From Trinickia acidisoli (GTDB lineage Bacteria; Pseudomonadota; Gammaproteobacteria; Burkholderiales; Burkholderiaceae): 64,000 bases of DNA. The translations under genes and the position numbers were made by a program. Below, one piece after another: positions 18,340 through 26,432 of this stretch. The notes under the pieces were generated by a model that did not search any database, had not been told where the DNA came from, and worked only from the letters and a program-made list of their open reading frames with translations. The DNA lies in NCBI RefSeq assembly GCF_017315725.1, contig NZ_JAFLRG010000001.1:3844001-3908000 (forward strand). Reading direction: 5' to 3'. The stretch's first letter is position 1, and each line of letters opens with the position of its first letter.

Positions 18340-19050
18340 ATGAGCAAGGGAAAAGAATCGAACCCGCGATCGTCAAAATCGCCGACCTCGAAGGTTAGTA
18401 CGCCCGAAGACGGGGTGGGCAAGCGCATTCAACAGAAACGCACCGAATATGGTTGGTCACAGTCTGTGCTGGCCACCCGAACAAAGCTCGCCGACGTGAA
18501 TGGAGAAGGGATCTCGCGCACCGTCATCAGCGGGTACGAGACGGGCGAATATAAACCGGGTGCAAGAGAGATAAGGGTTCTGTGCGAGACACTGAAGGTC
18601 TCTCCAAACTGGCTCCTGTACGATCGGGAAGCGCCATTCGAAGCGCTCCAACCGAGCATGGAGATGACTACTCTACGTCCGAACGAGCATGAAGCGGGCG
18701 TGCCGATGAGGATGGCGTTCGCGATATCCATGTTGGAGCCACACGAACGCGATGCGCTCTACAGCCTCGTCCTATCGATGGCGGGTAGGAAACTCGGGGA
18801 CCGCAAGCTGTCGAGCTTGCTGTACTCAGCGTCGCTGATCAGCGACGCTGTGCTGAAAAAACTGAAAGAAGACTACGCCGACATCTTTGAAGGTCGTTCT
18901 TTGAGCGATGCTTTGGAGAAGGTCGCATTGGAGATGAGCGAAGCGATGCTTACGAACTGGGGCAACCGGCTCAACCTTGAAGAGGACGACGGCGAACAGG
19001 GGCTCGTGCTTAAAGGGGGCAAGGAGTTGTACCCCACCAAGTCAAATTGA
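18340..19050 (+). CDS. XRE-family helix-turn-helix repressor of the element
   Basis: Phage-type regulator of 236 residues. An N-terminal XRE domain spans about residues 25-90 (GKRIQQKRTEYGWSQSVLA... with VISGYETGEYKPGAREI as the recognition and third-helix region); the C-terminal half is helical and does not resemble a LexA/CI peptidase. Start ATG 18340 is favoured by a GGAGGAC ribosome site eight bases upstream; an in-frame ATG at 18301 is alternative. It lies directly after attL and before the promoter/operator at 19112-19157, which fits a lysogeny-type repressor controlling the downstream operon. Base composition is less GC-rich than the core genome. Confidence 0.85.
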   Translation: MSKGKESNPRSSKSPTSKVSTPEDGVGKRIQQKRTEYGWSQSVLATRTKLADVNGEGISRTVISGYETGEYKPGAREIRVLCETLKVSPNWLLYDREAPFEALQPSMEMTTLRPNEHEAGVPMRMAFAISMLEPHERDALYSLVLSMAGRKLGDRKLSSLLYSASLISDAVLKKLKEDYADIFEGRSLSDALEKVALEMSEAMLTNWGNRLNLEEDDGEQGLVLKGGKELYPTKSN

Positions 19051-19111
19051 TCGGCTACGGCCGATTTTTTTTGCCCCCAATGGACAGAAATCACGACATT
19101 TGACAGTTTTC

Positions 19112-19157
19112 TTGACGGTTACGAAATGACGGCTTATAGTTCAACCGTCGTCATTTC
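19112..19157 (+). promoter_or_regulatory. Strong sigma-70 promoter inside an inverted-repeat operator
   Basis: -35 TTGACG (19112-19117), a 17-base spacer and -10 TATAGT (19135-19140). A perfect 9-bp inverted repeat GAAATGACG (19123-19131) / CGTCATTTC (19149-19157) brackets the -10 box. This is the expected design for repression of the element's main operon, probably by the XRE protein encoded just upstream or by the next gene's product. Confidence 0.8.
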
Positions 19158-19180
19158 TGTCATATCGAGGGGAAACCAAA

Positions 19181-19888
19181 TTGGCCGCGATTCAAATCTC
19201 ACCTGACGCCCTGAGGCGGGCGCGGCGAGCCGTAGGCGTCACTCAGGCAAAGCTCGCCGAAGACACGGGCGTGAACGTCACGCTCATCAAGCATTTCGAA
19301 ACGTTTCGAATCAACGCGCTCCCGCTGTCCGCGCAGGACGCGCTGGTCGAATACTTCAAGGAAAAGGGCGTTGACATCAGCGCCGAGGAATCCAGCAAGT
19401 CGACGAACGACAAGCCGGCGATCTCGCCCGTACCTCGTGGCGCGTTTCCCGTTCCTCCGGGAACCGTCGCACCGCGAATGAGCTTCACCATAAGCGAGAA
19501 ACTGACCGATCAGGAAGTTGAGTCGGCTCTCGCACGCATGGACGAGAACGATGAAGAAATCTCGGACCTCATGCGGAAAGTGACCTCGAAAGGGTTGTGG
19601 GGCGGCTACACCGATGAAACCGTCTTGGACAGCCAGAGGCTATTCGGCCTGATGGCGGAAAACTACATGCTGTTTCGCTACATGCAGGGGACAAACTTCC
19701 TCGCGGACCTCGATCATGACGCGAAGGATGAAACGCATGCGCACATCGTGCAGCGGAAGGCGTCCGATTCGGGCTCGCCTCTCGTCGCGCAAGTATCACT
19801 CGATGGCGCGGACGAAAAGGTCAACGCGAAGGCCGCAGCAGGCTCGAAAGCGCAGACCAAGGGCCAAGCCAGCCAACAGGGGGCCTGA
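19181..19888 (+). CDS. Second HTH regulator of the element (TTG start)
   Basis: Protein of 235 residues with an N-terminal helix-turn-helix (about residues 6-50: LRRARRAVGVTQAKLAEDTG, then NVTLIKHFET). The rest, residues 60-235, is an unrecognised acidic region rich in Ser, Asp and Ala with a basic Gln/Ala/Lys tail. The start is TTG at 19181, about ten bases after AGGGG; no ATG or GTG fits as well. It is the first gene of the operon behind the strong promoter, the position of Cro/activator-type proteins in phages. Function beyond DNA binding is not inferable. Confidence 0.75.
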   Translation: MAAIQISPDALRRARRAVGVTQAKLAEDTGVNVTLIKHFETFRINALPLSAQDALVEYFKEKGVDISAEESSKSTNDKPAISPVPRGAFPVPPGTVAPRMSFTISEKLTDQEVESALARMDENDEEISDLMRKVTSKGLWGGYTDETVLDSQRLFGLMAENYMLFRYMQGTNFLADLDHDAKDETHAHIVQRKASDSGSPLVAQVSLDGADEKVNAKAAAGSKAQTKGQASQQGA

Positions 19889-19891
19889 GAA

Positions 19892-20035
19892 ATGGACGCT
19901 CCGTTCCCTATGCTGACTGGAAAGGGCAGCAGCGTCGCGACGCTCGTCGTCGGCGCACTCGTCATGTGGGCTGTGGTCGCCGCGATCAAGAATCAACAGC
20001 CGACCGCTACAAACCCGCTCGTATCCACCGGTTGA
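19892..20035 (+). CDS. 47-residue single-span membrane peptide
   Basis: Very small protein starting at ATG 19892, three bases after the preceding stop. A central hydrophobic helix (about residues 14-33, SVATLVVGALVMWAVVAAI) is flanked by short polar ends, KNQQPTATNP following the helix. The length and layout superficially recall inovirus coat or accessory proteins, but no signal peptide and no other filamentous-phage structural gene is present. It may target the membrane or another phage's assembly; function is unknown. Confidence 0.6.
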   Translation: MDAPFPMLTGKGSSVATLVVGALVMWAVVAAIKNQQPTATNPLVSTG

Positions 20036-20152
20036 CCGTGCGCGGCGCCTAGGCAAGCGCCCCGTCCCAAATTTCGAGATACCCCGCCGAAGGCGTCGAA
20101 CGCCCCGGCGTGGATCCACTCATCCTGACGAAACGCAATGCGAGGCTCGGCA

Positions 20153-20314
20153 ATGAACACGAGAACTCACCCGGCAGTGACAGGCAAACGGGCCAAGTCG
20201 GCGCGCATACACGCATCAGCACTCGGCGGCTTCACGATGGATGGCCCGTACTTCCGCCACCGCTCACATGTTGCGAACGCTCTCGACCGCTTCTTTTATT
20301 GGCTGGGGGCCTAA
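20153..20314 (+). CDS. Small hypothetical protein (53 residues)
   Basis: Starts at ATG 20153 with GAGG upstream and ends one base before the next gene's GTG. The basic N-terminal half (KRAKSARIH) and aromatic C-terminal half (GPYFRHRSHVANALDRFFYW) give no family match that I recognise. The tight spacing to the following genes (20316, 20491, 20682) indicates that it is translated as part of the early operon. Confidence 0.55.
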   Translation: MNTRTHPAVTGKRAKSARIHASALGGFTMDGPYFRHRSHVANALDRFFYWLGA

Positions 20315-20315
20315 C

Positions 20316-20498
20316 GTGGAAATCGATGTGTTCAGTAGCGGGATGAGTGGCGCTCACCAAGCGTATGTCGAAGGATGCGCCGCGTTCATTGCGGGAAAAG
20401 ACGTTTGGGATAACCCCTACCTCCCAAGCTCGAACGAATGGAGCGCGTGGCGACAGGGCTTCTGCGGCGAAACGTCGCGGAGCATCAACGATGAATAA
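20316..20498 (+). CDS. Rmf/CrpP-like small protein
   Basis: A 60-residue protein read from GTG 20316, preceded by GGGGG. The pattern AHQAYVEGCAAFIAGKD, then NPY, then W-W-GF (SAWRQGF) is the signature of the ribosome modulation factor/CrpP fold: A-x-GxxA-G, NPY and a terminal W..GF/W. Rmf binds the 30S ribosome and dimerises 70S particles; CrpP-like proteins are carried on plasmids and phages and have been discussed in quinolone resistance. In an integrated element it could modulate host translation; this is inference. The frame overlaps the next gene by eight bases. Confidence 0.65.
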   Translation: MEIDVFSSGMSGAHQAYVEGCAAFIAGKDVWDNPYLPSSNEWSAWRQGFCGETSRSINDE

Positions 20499-20682
20499 TT
20501 CCGTCGCCTTCGTTGAAATCGGCTGCTACGTCGAAGATGGCGAACCGGGATACGCCGGCACGAATCACTTATCGTTCGTCGCGCGCCGGCCACCGTGCGT
20601 CGCGCACGTTCGCGCAACACCGGTCGGCGCCGCGGCGCTCGATCGCATCCTGCGCGACCGTCGCGCCGGGAGGGGGCGGTAA
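20491..20682 (+). CDS. Small hypothetical protein (63 residues)
   Basis: Starts at ATG 20491, overlapping the Rmf-like gene's end, and its TAA overlaps the ATG of the replication gene. The N-terminal half is acidic (FVEIGCYVEDGEPGYAGTN) and the C-terminal half strongly basic (RILRDRRAGRGR). No family recognised. The coupled overlaps on both sides are the main evidence that it is real. Confidence 0.6.
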   Translation: MNNSVAFVEIGCYVEDGEPGYAGTNHLSFVARRPPCVAHVRATPVGAAALDRILRDRRAGRGR

Positions 20683-22445
20683 TGTGGGTCTACGCGCATA
20701 CGATTGACCACACCCTTCCGACGTTGCCGGCCATGCAGAGCGCCCGCCAACGCTTGCCGTTCCGCTGGTACAAGCGGGCGTATCGAAAAGCAGAGGAAGC
20801 TGGCCGCAACAGCGCTCAGCGCGCGAACGCGCCGCACATGTTTGACTTGAATGCGGCCGAGCAAAGCGCGGCCGCATTCCTCGAAGAGCACGCTCCGGAT
20901 ACGTTGCCGGTGCGCCCGAACGCATCCGACATAGAAATCTGTGAGAAGGCGCGGCGGATCGCCAACGATTTCCAGTTGCGCACGCTGGGGCTCACGAACG
21001 ATGACGCGCTCACCGTAGCGAAGGCGACGTGCAAGGCTTATGGCGTCGTCCCGCCCGCCTTCGATCGGCCGGCCGACCAGGTCGCGCGGCTGCGCTGCGC
21101 ACTGTGGTGGCGCCGGCAGTTTCGGAAGCTGCATATCCGTGGGCTTGAGCATTCGAATATCCGCCTCCACTACGTCCACTACCGATCAGACCCGTATGCA
21201 AGCGATGACGCAGTGCGCCGCCGCCTCGCGCAGAACCAACGCAACGCCGCGACGTTGGAGGCGGTAACGCTGGAAAACGAACTCGGGCACCGCTTCACCT
21301 TGGCCGAACTCGCGGCGAAGAGCATTTCGAACAAGGCGCTCAAGCGCGGCGAGTTGATGACGCGCCTGCGAGGCTGCGAGGAATTGGCCGTCGATGCACG
21401 CATGCGTGGCGTCATGTTCTCGCTGACGTGCCCTAGCAGGTTTCACGCGGTGAGCCAATGCGGGACGCGCTTTCGCCCGAACAGGAAGTACCAAGGATCG
21501 CACCCACGCGATGCGCAAGCCTACTTGGGGAAGGTGTGGGCGCGTATCCGCGCGCAGTTGAAGCGCGACGGCGTGACCTACTTTGGCATGCGCGTGGCCG
21601 AGCCAAACCATGACGGCACGCCCCATTGGCACGGCATCGTTTTCGCCGATGACGTGGATCGATTCTGCGCAGTCATGCGTGCGCACGCGCTGCGCGACTC
21701 GGGCGACGAGCGAGGCGCAGCCAAGCATCGTGTCGATTTCGTGCCCATCGATGACGCGAAGGGCTCAGCCGCCGGCTACATCGCGAAGTACATCGCGAAG
21801 AACATCGACGGCCACGGCGTCGGGGACCACAAGACGAAGGAAGGCTTCGTCGTCACAACCGACATGCTCGGCGACGTGGAAATCACGCCATCGATGCGTA
21901 TCGAAGCCTGGGCCGCGATGTGGGGCATCCGGCAGTTCCAACAGTTCGGCGGGGCACCGATCGGCGTGTGGCGCGAACTGCGGCGCGTGAAGGAAGCAGA
22001 CCTACCGAGCGAGAGCGAATCGCCGGAAATTCGCGCAGCGTGGCGCGCGGCGCAGAAGACAGAAGGCCATCGCGCGGATTGGGCGGAATACGCGCGCGCG
22101 ATGGGTGGCGTCGCGGGCGAAGCGCGACGCATCTCCGTGAAGTACACAGCCGAAATGCGCGAGGGCCGCTACGGCCTGCGCCTCGTGCGCGCTCCGCACG
22201 GTGTCGCCGCACAAGGGCTCGCACACATCGTGGACGGCATCTGCGATTACCGCCGCATAGCGGAGATTTTCGTCCCGGCGACGCGTTACGAGTGGAAGGA
22301 GGTTCAGCGCAGCGCCGAAGGCGCGAGCACTCGGACTCGTGTCAATAACTGTACGCACGACGGCAGCGAAACACATCCGCACGAAGCCGATTACACCGAG
22401 GACCGCCCAAACCAACCCGTGAAAAACGACGTGCTGCGAAGGTGA
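20682..22445 (+). CDS. HUH rolling-circle replication initiator (phage P2 GpA-like)
   Basis: Nicking-joining endonuclease that would start rolling-circle replication of the excised element. The 587-residue protein has the HUH metal-binding pair HWH at residues 315-317 within DGTPHWHGIVF, and a two-tyrosine motif YIAKYIAKNI with Tyr366 and Tyr370, both as in P2 gene A proteins (Phage_GPA family). The N-terminal 240 residues are helical and the C-terminal part beyond residue 430 is unassigned. The ATG at 20682 overlaps the preceding stop (TAATG) and follows AGGGGGCGG. The two tyrosines alternate in cleavage and joining in the family. The origin is probably within or near the gene, as in P2. Confidence 0.85.
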   Translation: MWVYAHTIDHTLPTLPAMQSARQRLPFRWYKRAYRKAEEAGRNSAQRANAPHMFDLNAAEQSAAAFLEEHAPDTLPVRPNASDIEICEKARRIANDFQLRTLGLTNDDALTVAKATCKAYGVVPPAFDRPADQVARLRCALWWRRQFRKLHIRGLEHSNIRLHYVHYRSDPYASDDAVRRRLAQNQRNAATLEAVTLENELGHRFTLAELAAKSISNKALKRGELMTRLRGCEELAVDARMRGVMFSLTCPSRFHAVSQCGTRFRPNRKYQGSHPRDAQAYLGKVWARIRAQLKRDGVTYFGMRVAEPNHDGTPHWHGIVFADDVDRFCAVMRAHALRDSGDERGAAKHRVDFVPIDDAKGSAAGYIAKYIAKNIDGHGVGDHKTKEGFVVTTDMLGDVEITPSMRIEAWAAMWGIRQFQQFGGAPIGVWRELRRVKEADLPSESESPEIRAAWRAAQKTEGHRADWAEYARAMGGVAGEARRISVKYTAEMREGRYGLRLVRAPHGVAAQGLAHIVDGICDYRRIAEIFVPATRYEWKEVQRSAEGASTRTRVNNCTHDGSETHPHEADYTEDRPNQPVKNDVLRR

Positions 22446-22573
22446 TCTCCTCGATTTTCGAGCCTCGTCCCATCAATTCCATAAGCAGGACCGACCACAT
22501 TGAAGCGAAAAGGCTCTCGATGCGACCAAGCACGTACGTAGCCTGACGCCAACCGAACATAACGAATAAGACG

Positions 22574-23446
22574 ATGCGATACGAACCATCTGAACCACAA
22601 ACGATTGCGGCCGAGCTTCACGATGCGACGGTAACAAGAATTCCAATTCGTGAGCGGCAACAGAGCGAGGAGAAGGATGCGCGGCGCGACACGCTGCGAA
22701 TGATGAGGGTGTCCGAGCAGCGCGGGTTCGGCGCCGCGCATCGCGACGTTGATGCACGACATCCCAATATCGCCAAAGTTTGGAGCTACCCTGCGGTAAC
22801 ATTCCCGGCCCGCCGTGAACCGAAGGGCAAGGGGAAAGATGCACCCTTCTTTGGCATGCCCGATTGGTATCGCGAAGCGATGAAGCGGCAGAGCGTCACG
22901 CCCGGCGAGTTCGAGCACTGGCGGCGCTACTTCGTGAACCTGACTCCGGATGAGTGTGCGGCACTGTTTCGAGTCAGCAAAAAGACAATCGGGAATTGGG
23001 AAAAGGGCAAAAGCCCCATCCCATTCTCGGCATGGTACGTCATGCATTGCCACCTCCAAAACCCGGAAGTCTGGTTGAGCCGATGCGGTTTTACGGACCT
23101 CTATGTAGAGTATCGAGACGGCAAGGCCTATCTGTGCAGCGCCGAGTATCCTGACATCCGATTTACGCACGGCCAGTTGGCCTACTACACCCAGGCAATG
23201 GGTCATCTCGATTCCGTGCAAGCCGAAAGCGAGCGCGCGAAGGCTCGAATCGCCGAACTCGTCGAGGAAAATACCGAGCTTCGAAGGATGTTCAAGGGCC
23301 ATCACGTCAAGACACAGTTGGAAGGCATGCAGGCCCAAATTGGCGAACTGCTGAGCCGGCTGCACACGGCAGACGTGTATTCGTTCCCCGTCGAGGGGGA
23401 AGGCGACGCGGAACCAACGCCGGTCACCGCAGCGGGGGCGCGATGA
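22574..23446 (+). CDS. Phage-type protein with HTH-like region and coiled coil
   Basis: Protein of 290 residues. A central segment (about residues 108-155) with EHWRRYFVNLTPDECAALF and RVSKKTIGNWEKGKSPIPFS looks like a helix-turn-helix of a phage family I associate with DUF3653. Residues about 210-265 form a heptad-rich coiled coil (ERAKARIAELVEENTELRRM). A basic N-terminal region precedes. It could be a DNA-binding adaptor of replication or a regulator. Start ATG 22574 follows a 128-base gap after rep. Its stop overlaps the next gene by four bases (ATGA). Confidence 0.65.
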   Translation: MRYEPSEPQTIAAELHDATVTRIPIRERQQSEEKDARRDTLRMMRVSEQRGFGAAHRDVDARHPNIAKVWSYPAVTFPARREPKGKGKDAPFFGMPDWYREAMKRQSVTPGEFEHWRRYFVNLTPDECAALFRVSKKTIGNWEKGKSPIPFSAWYVMHCHLQNPEVWLSRCGFTDLYVEYRDGKAYLCSAEYPDIRFTHGQLAYYTQAMGHLDSVQAESERAKARIAELVEENTELRRMFKGHHVKTQLEGMQAQIGELLSRLHTADVYSFPVEGEGDAEPTPVTAAGAR

Positions 23447-23658
23447 GAAAGCAATTCAAGCTCAACACGGCCGTCAGCGCACTGGCAAACATGGCCCGTT
23501 TGCGCATGCACATCATCCGAAAAATGAAGAAACCGTATCGGCCGCACGCAAGGCTCGGCCGCGTTCTCGCGCATCGTCGCGCGCAGCAAAGCGAGCGCCG
23601 ATCTATCAGTACGCGTCCTATGTGCCGGCGCGTGCGGTGCGGCTCACGGATGAGGTAG
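23443..23658 (+). CDS. Small, very basic hypothetical protein
   Basis: A 71-residue protein with about one quarter Arg/Lys, beginning MRKQFKLNTAVSALANM. Its ATG overlaps the stop of the preceding gene (ATGA), the best evidence for translation. The charge suggests nucleic-acid binding; no family is recognised. It ends three bases before the DUF4224 gene. Confidence 0.5.
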   Translation: MRKQFKLNTAVSALANMARLRMHIIRKMKKPYRPHARLGRVLAHRRAQQSERRSISTRPMCRRVRCGSRMR

Positions 23659-23661
23659 GGC

Positions 23662-23919
23662 ATGTTCCTTTCAAAAATCGAACTCGAAGATCTGACGGGA
23701 TTCGTCCGATCTGCCAAGCAAATCGAATGGTTGCAGGCGAACGGTTGGCGGTTCGCGGAAGATTCGCAGCGCCGTCCAAAGGTTGCACGCAGCTATTTCG
23801 AGGCACGGCTTGGCGCAACACAGTCAGCCCCGGAGGCATCCCCAGCGGCAGCAAACCGGCCGCGTTTCGAGGCGCTGCGCGGAACACGTACGACCCGGGG
23901 GGCGGAGCATGGGGCGTAG
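23662..23919 (+). CDS. DUF4224 protein
   Basis: An 85-residue protein whose first 50 residues follow the DUF4224 pattern: FLSKIELEDLTG, then QIEWLQANGWRF and RPKVARSYFE. This family is usually encoded directly before phage integrases and may be an excisionase-like or directionality partner, though I know of no proof. It overlaps the integrase start by 11 bases here. The C-terminal Ala/Arg-rich tail is atypical and probably reflects the overlapped reading. Confidence 0.8.
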   Translation: MFLSKIELEDLTGFVRSAKQIEWLQANGWRFAEDSQRRPKVARSYFEARLGATQSAPEASPAAANRPRFEALRGTRTTRGAEHGA

Positions 23920-24886
23920 GCGACAAACGAACCTTGACCTCCCGCCACGGATGCACATGAAAGAAGGCCGCTACTATCACGTCGGAACATCGCTGCCGCG
24001 CCAGTGGACGCCCCTCGGGGCCGATCTGAATGAAGCGAGGCGCAAGTGGGCCGAAATCGAAGCTGAGCCGGCGCAAGACGACGACCGGGCCTTCGCGGTC
24101 GTCGCGCGCCGCTACACGCGAGAAGTGCTGCCAACAAAATCGCCACGGACGCGCAGCGACAATCTCAAGGAGCTAGAGAACCTCAAGGCCGTGTTCGGGG
24201 CGATGCCGATCGACGCAATCACACCGGTCCACGTGCGCGAGTATCTGGACATTCGAGGGGAAACTGCGAAGGTGCGCGCGAACCGCGAGAAAGCGCTGTT
24301 GAGTCATATCTACAACAAGGCTCGAGAGTGGGGTTACGCGAGCACATCGAACCCGTGCGCGGGCGTCAAAGGGTTCCGCGAGAGCGGGCGGGACATCTAC
24401 GTGACCGACGAGGCGTTCCGAGCCGTCTATGCCGTCGCGCATTCGACGCTGCAAGACGCGATGGACGTTGCCTACCTTACCGGGCAACGCCCGGCCGACG
24501 TGCTCAAAGTGAAGCGAGCGGACATTCGGGGCGATCACCTACATATCGTCCAGAACAAGACCGGGAAGCACCTGAGAATCGCGGTCGAGGGTGAGTTGAA
24601 GGCGGTCATCGAGCGCATCATCGCTCGGCCCAGGAAGATGACGGGCACGAACCTGTTGCAGAACGACGACGGCACGCCGGTAAGCCCGTTCGAACTGCGA
24701 TCGAGATTCGACAAGGCCCGCAAGCTGGCGGGCGTTTCGTTCCAGTTTCGCGACCTCCGGGCAAAAGCAGCGAGCGATACCGGGGACCTCGCGCACTCGC
24801 AAAAGTTACTCGGACACCAGAGCCGAAACATGACGGAGCACTATGTCAGAACGCGCATCGGGGAACGCGTGAGGCCGGTTCGCTAA
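23909..24886 (+). CDS. int: Tyrosine recombinase/integrase of the element
   Basis: Site-specific recombinase of 325 residues that should integrate and excise the element at tRNA-Lys. An N-terminal arm-binding region and SAM-like core-binding domain (about residues 58-145) precede the catalytic domain. Visible catalytic residues are Arg194 (TGQRPADV), Lys217, Arg284 in FRDLRAKAASD, His303 (LLGHQSRNM) and nucleophile Tyr312 (EHYVR). The first His of the usual HxxR is Arg281. The ATG at 23909 gives a normal start; the frame is open further left but overlaps DUF4224. It points toward attR with two cargo genes between. Confidence 0.92.
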   Translation: MGRRRQTNLDLPPRMHMKEGRYYHVGTSLPRQWTPLGADLNEARRKWAEIEAEPAQDDDRAFAVVARRYTREVLPTKSPRTRSDNLKELENLKAVFGAMPIDAITPVHVREYLDIRGETAKVRANREKALLSHIYNKAREWGYASTSNPCAGVKGFRESGRDIYVTDEAFRAVYAVAHSTLQDAMDVAYLTGQRPADVLKVKRADIRGDHLHIVQNKTGKHLRIAVEGELKAVIERIIARPRKMTGTNLLQNDDGTPVSPFELRSRFDKARKLAGVSFQFRDLRAKAASDTGDLAHSQKLLGHQSRNMTEHYVRTRIGERVRPVR

Positions 24887-25149
24887 ACACAGACAGCCCA
24901 GTTACGACGGTCGCAACTGGGTCAACGAAACCGGTTGCACGGCCATCATTAGGACCAACCAAGCCATCCCAAAGCCGGTTGAGGGAGGCGGGCGGGACAG
25001 TTGCGGCGGTTACAGCGATTAGAGTCGTTGACTTGCGCAACTGATTGCGCACAACCCGATACTTCAAATCCGCCCCTCCCCCAGCGTCGCGCCCTTCGGC
25101 ATAATGCCGCTCGATGGACTGACGAAAAAGGTACCACCACGGGGCAGAT
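24887..25149. other. Gap after integrase with a hairpin
   Basis: No gene is seen. CCCAGTT (24897-24903) and AACTGGG (24915-24921) form a 7-bp stem with an internal CGA/TCG continuation; there is no T-run, so it may be a weak terminator, a recombination arm site or a replication structure. The promoter for the cargo gene at 25150 should also lie here. Confidence 0.45.
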
Positions 25150-25617
25150 ATGAACCTAAGCACAGCAGCCTTTCCCGCGATTCTCGCCGCGCTCGCGTCC
25201 GGTGTCTTCGCCCTGGTCGGGGTAGTCGTCACGTCGACGCTCGCACAGCGGCGCGAACATGAGTCAGGTTGGCGCCAGACGAAGCTCGAACACTATCAAG
25301 AGTACGTCTCGGCGCTGTCGAGCATCGTCTCGGGCCGTTCGACGCCTGAGGCACAGCATCGTTACGCTGACGCGGTGAATGCACTAGCGCTCGTTGCTTC
25401 TCCTGCAGTGTTGGACGCGGTTCAAGCCTTTCAAAAGGAAATTTCCTACCGTAACACTGCGCGAAGCGGCGAAAAGCACGACGCCTTGTTGAGCGCGGCG
25501 TTCCATGCGATGCGCCAAGATGTGCAGCCCGGCCGCATTGCCGGAACGCCCCGTGCAATTCATCTACTTGCACCACCGCCGATAATGACCGGAACTGACA
25601 AAGCCCCGGACCAGTGA
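25150..25617 (+). CDS. Membrane-anchored protein of unknown function (cargo)
   Basis: A 155-residue protein with one N-terminal membrane helix (about residues 6-31, FPAILAALASGVFALVGVVV) and a soluble, mostly helical domain (residues 35-120) beginning with QRREHESGWRQTKLEHYQEY. The Pro-rich C-terminal tail is probably disordered. It is the first of two convergent genes between the integrase and attR, the usual cargo position. No family is recognised. ATG 25150 has GGGGCAG upstream. Confidence 0.6.
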   Translation: MNLSTAAFPAILAALASGVFALVGVVVTSTLAQRREHESGWRQTKLEHYQEYVSALSSIVSGRSTPEAQHRYADAVNALALVASPAVLDAVQAFQKEISYRNTARSGEKHDALLSAAFHAMRQDVQPGRIAGTPRAIHLLAPPPIMTGTDKAPDQ

Positions 25618-25695
25618 CAAGTCTTTCCCGGCGTCGCTTTAACCGACGCAATCAATCGCCGGATGAAAGCCTATTAAAAGCGACGGTCGCGACGG

Positions 25696-26277
25696 CTACC
25701 GCTGGTCGCGGAGGTGGCCCACGTACGCTCCACTCTCCGGTTGCAACTCGAATAGCACGCCTTTTCGCTCACTTAAAGCTGCAGCCTGTCGGTCATCCAC
25801 CGCGACGCTAATTCGCGACAAACGCACCGGCGCAGATGCGCCGACAAGCAGCGCGAATACCTCGATGGTGTATGTGCCGGCCGCGAACTCATACGCCGAA
25901 CGATGCACCGATAGAACGAAATGATGGTTCGCTGACACTCCCGTTTGTCCAACGTACAAGCCGCTACCCGGCGTGATATGGGTGGCCTCGCCGTGGCCCC
26001 AGAAGCTGAATGTTTCGCCAATGCCGTCGCGCGACAGTTTCGCGTGCATACTTTCGATCACCTGCCCCTTCACAGACGTGCTGTAGAGCAAAGTTCGCAA
26101 GAATATCTTTGCCGTCCATTTGGGGACTGGATCAAAGCCGAAAAACACCACAGATGGTCTCGTCATGCACAGACGGCCCCGCCGCAGCCATGCGAAATAC
26201 ATTGTGCTCACCGAGACCGCAAGCGACATCAACGAAATTACGATGCCGCCGATAGCTATGATTGTCGCGTCCGTCAT
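25696..26277 (-). CDS. Membrane-anchored beta-rich protein of unknown function (cargo)
   Basis: A 193-residue protein read from ATG 26277 (TTGGAGCC ribosome site). An N-terminal helix (residues 3-29, ATIIAIGGIVISLMSLAVSV) is followed by a domain predicted to be a beta-sandwich, with FSFWGHGEATHITPGSGL and HRSAYEFAAGTYTIEVFAL segments. No catalytic motif is recognised. It converges with the 25150 gene 78 bases away and ends the element's gene content before attR. An abortive-infection, superinfection-exclusion or simple hitchhiker role is conceivable, but nothing in the sequence decides. Confidence 0.6.
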   Translation of the reverse strand: MTDATIIAIGGIVISLMSLAVSVSTMYFAWLRRGRLCMTRPSVVFFGFDPVPKWTAKIFLRTLLYSTSVKGQVIESMHAKLSRDGIGETFSFWGHGEATHITPGSGLYVGQTGVSANHHFVLSVHRSAYEFAAGTYTIEVFALLVGASAPVRLSRISVAVDDRQAAALSERKGVLFELQPESGAYVGHLRDQR

Positions 26278-26432
26278 CCGGGCTCCAAGACGATAGGTCA
26301 ATTCGATGCGTTCACCATCTACAATCAGCGCCGCCCCCCAGATGTGGCGAGGCTTCCGAGGGGACACAAGGCAGCGACTTTGTAGAAGCATGGGAAGCGC
26401 AACGCATTGATTTTACTGTGGTTTACACGTGC

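Noticed and set aside
24897..24921. Rho-independent terminator after the integrase
   Set aside because: The stem is acceptable but no T-run follows; kept only as a hairpin of unknown role.
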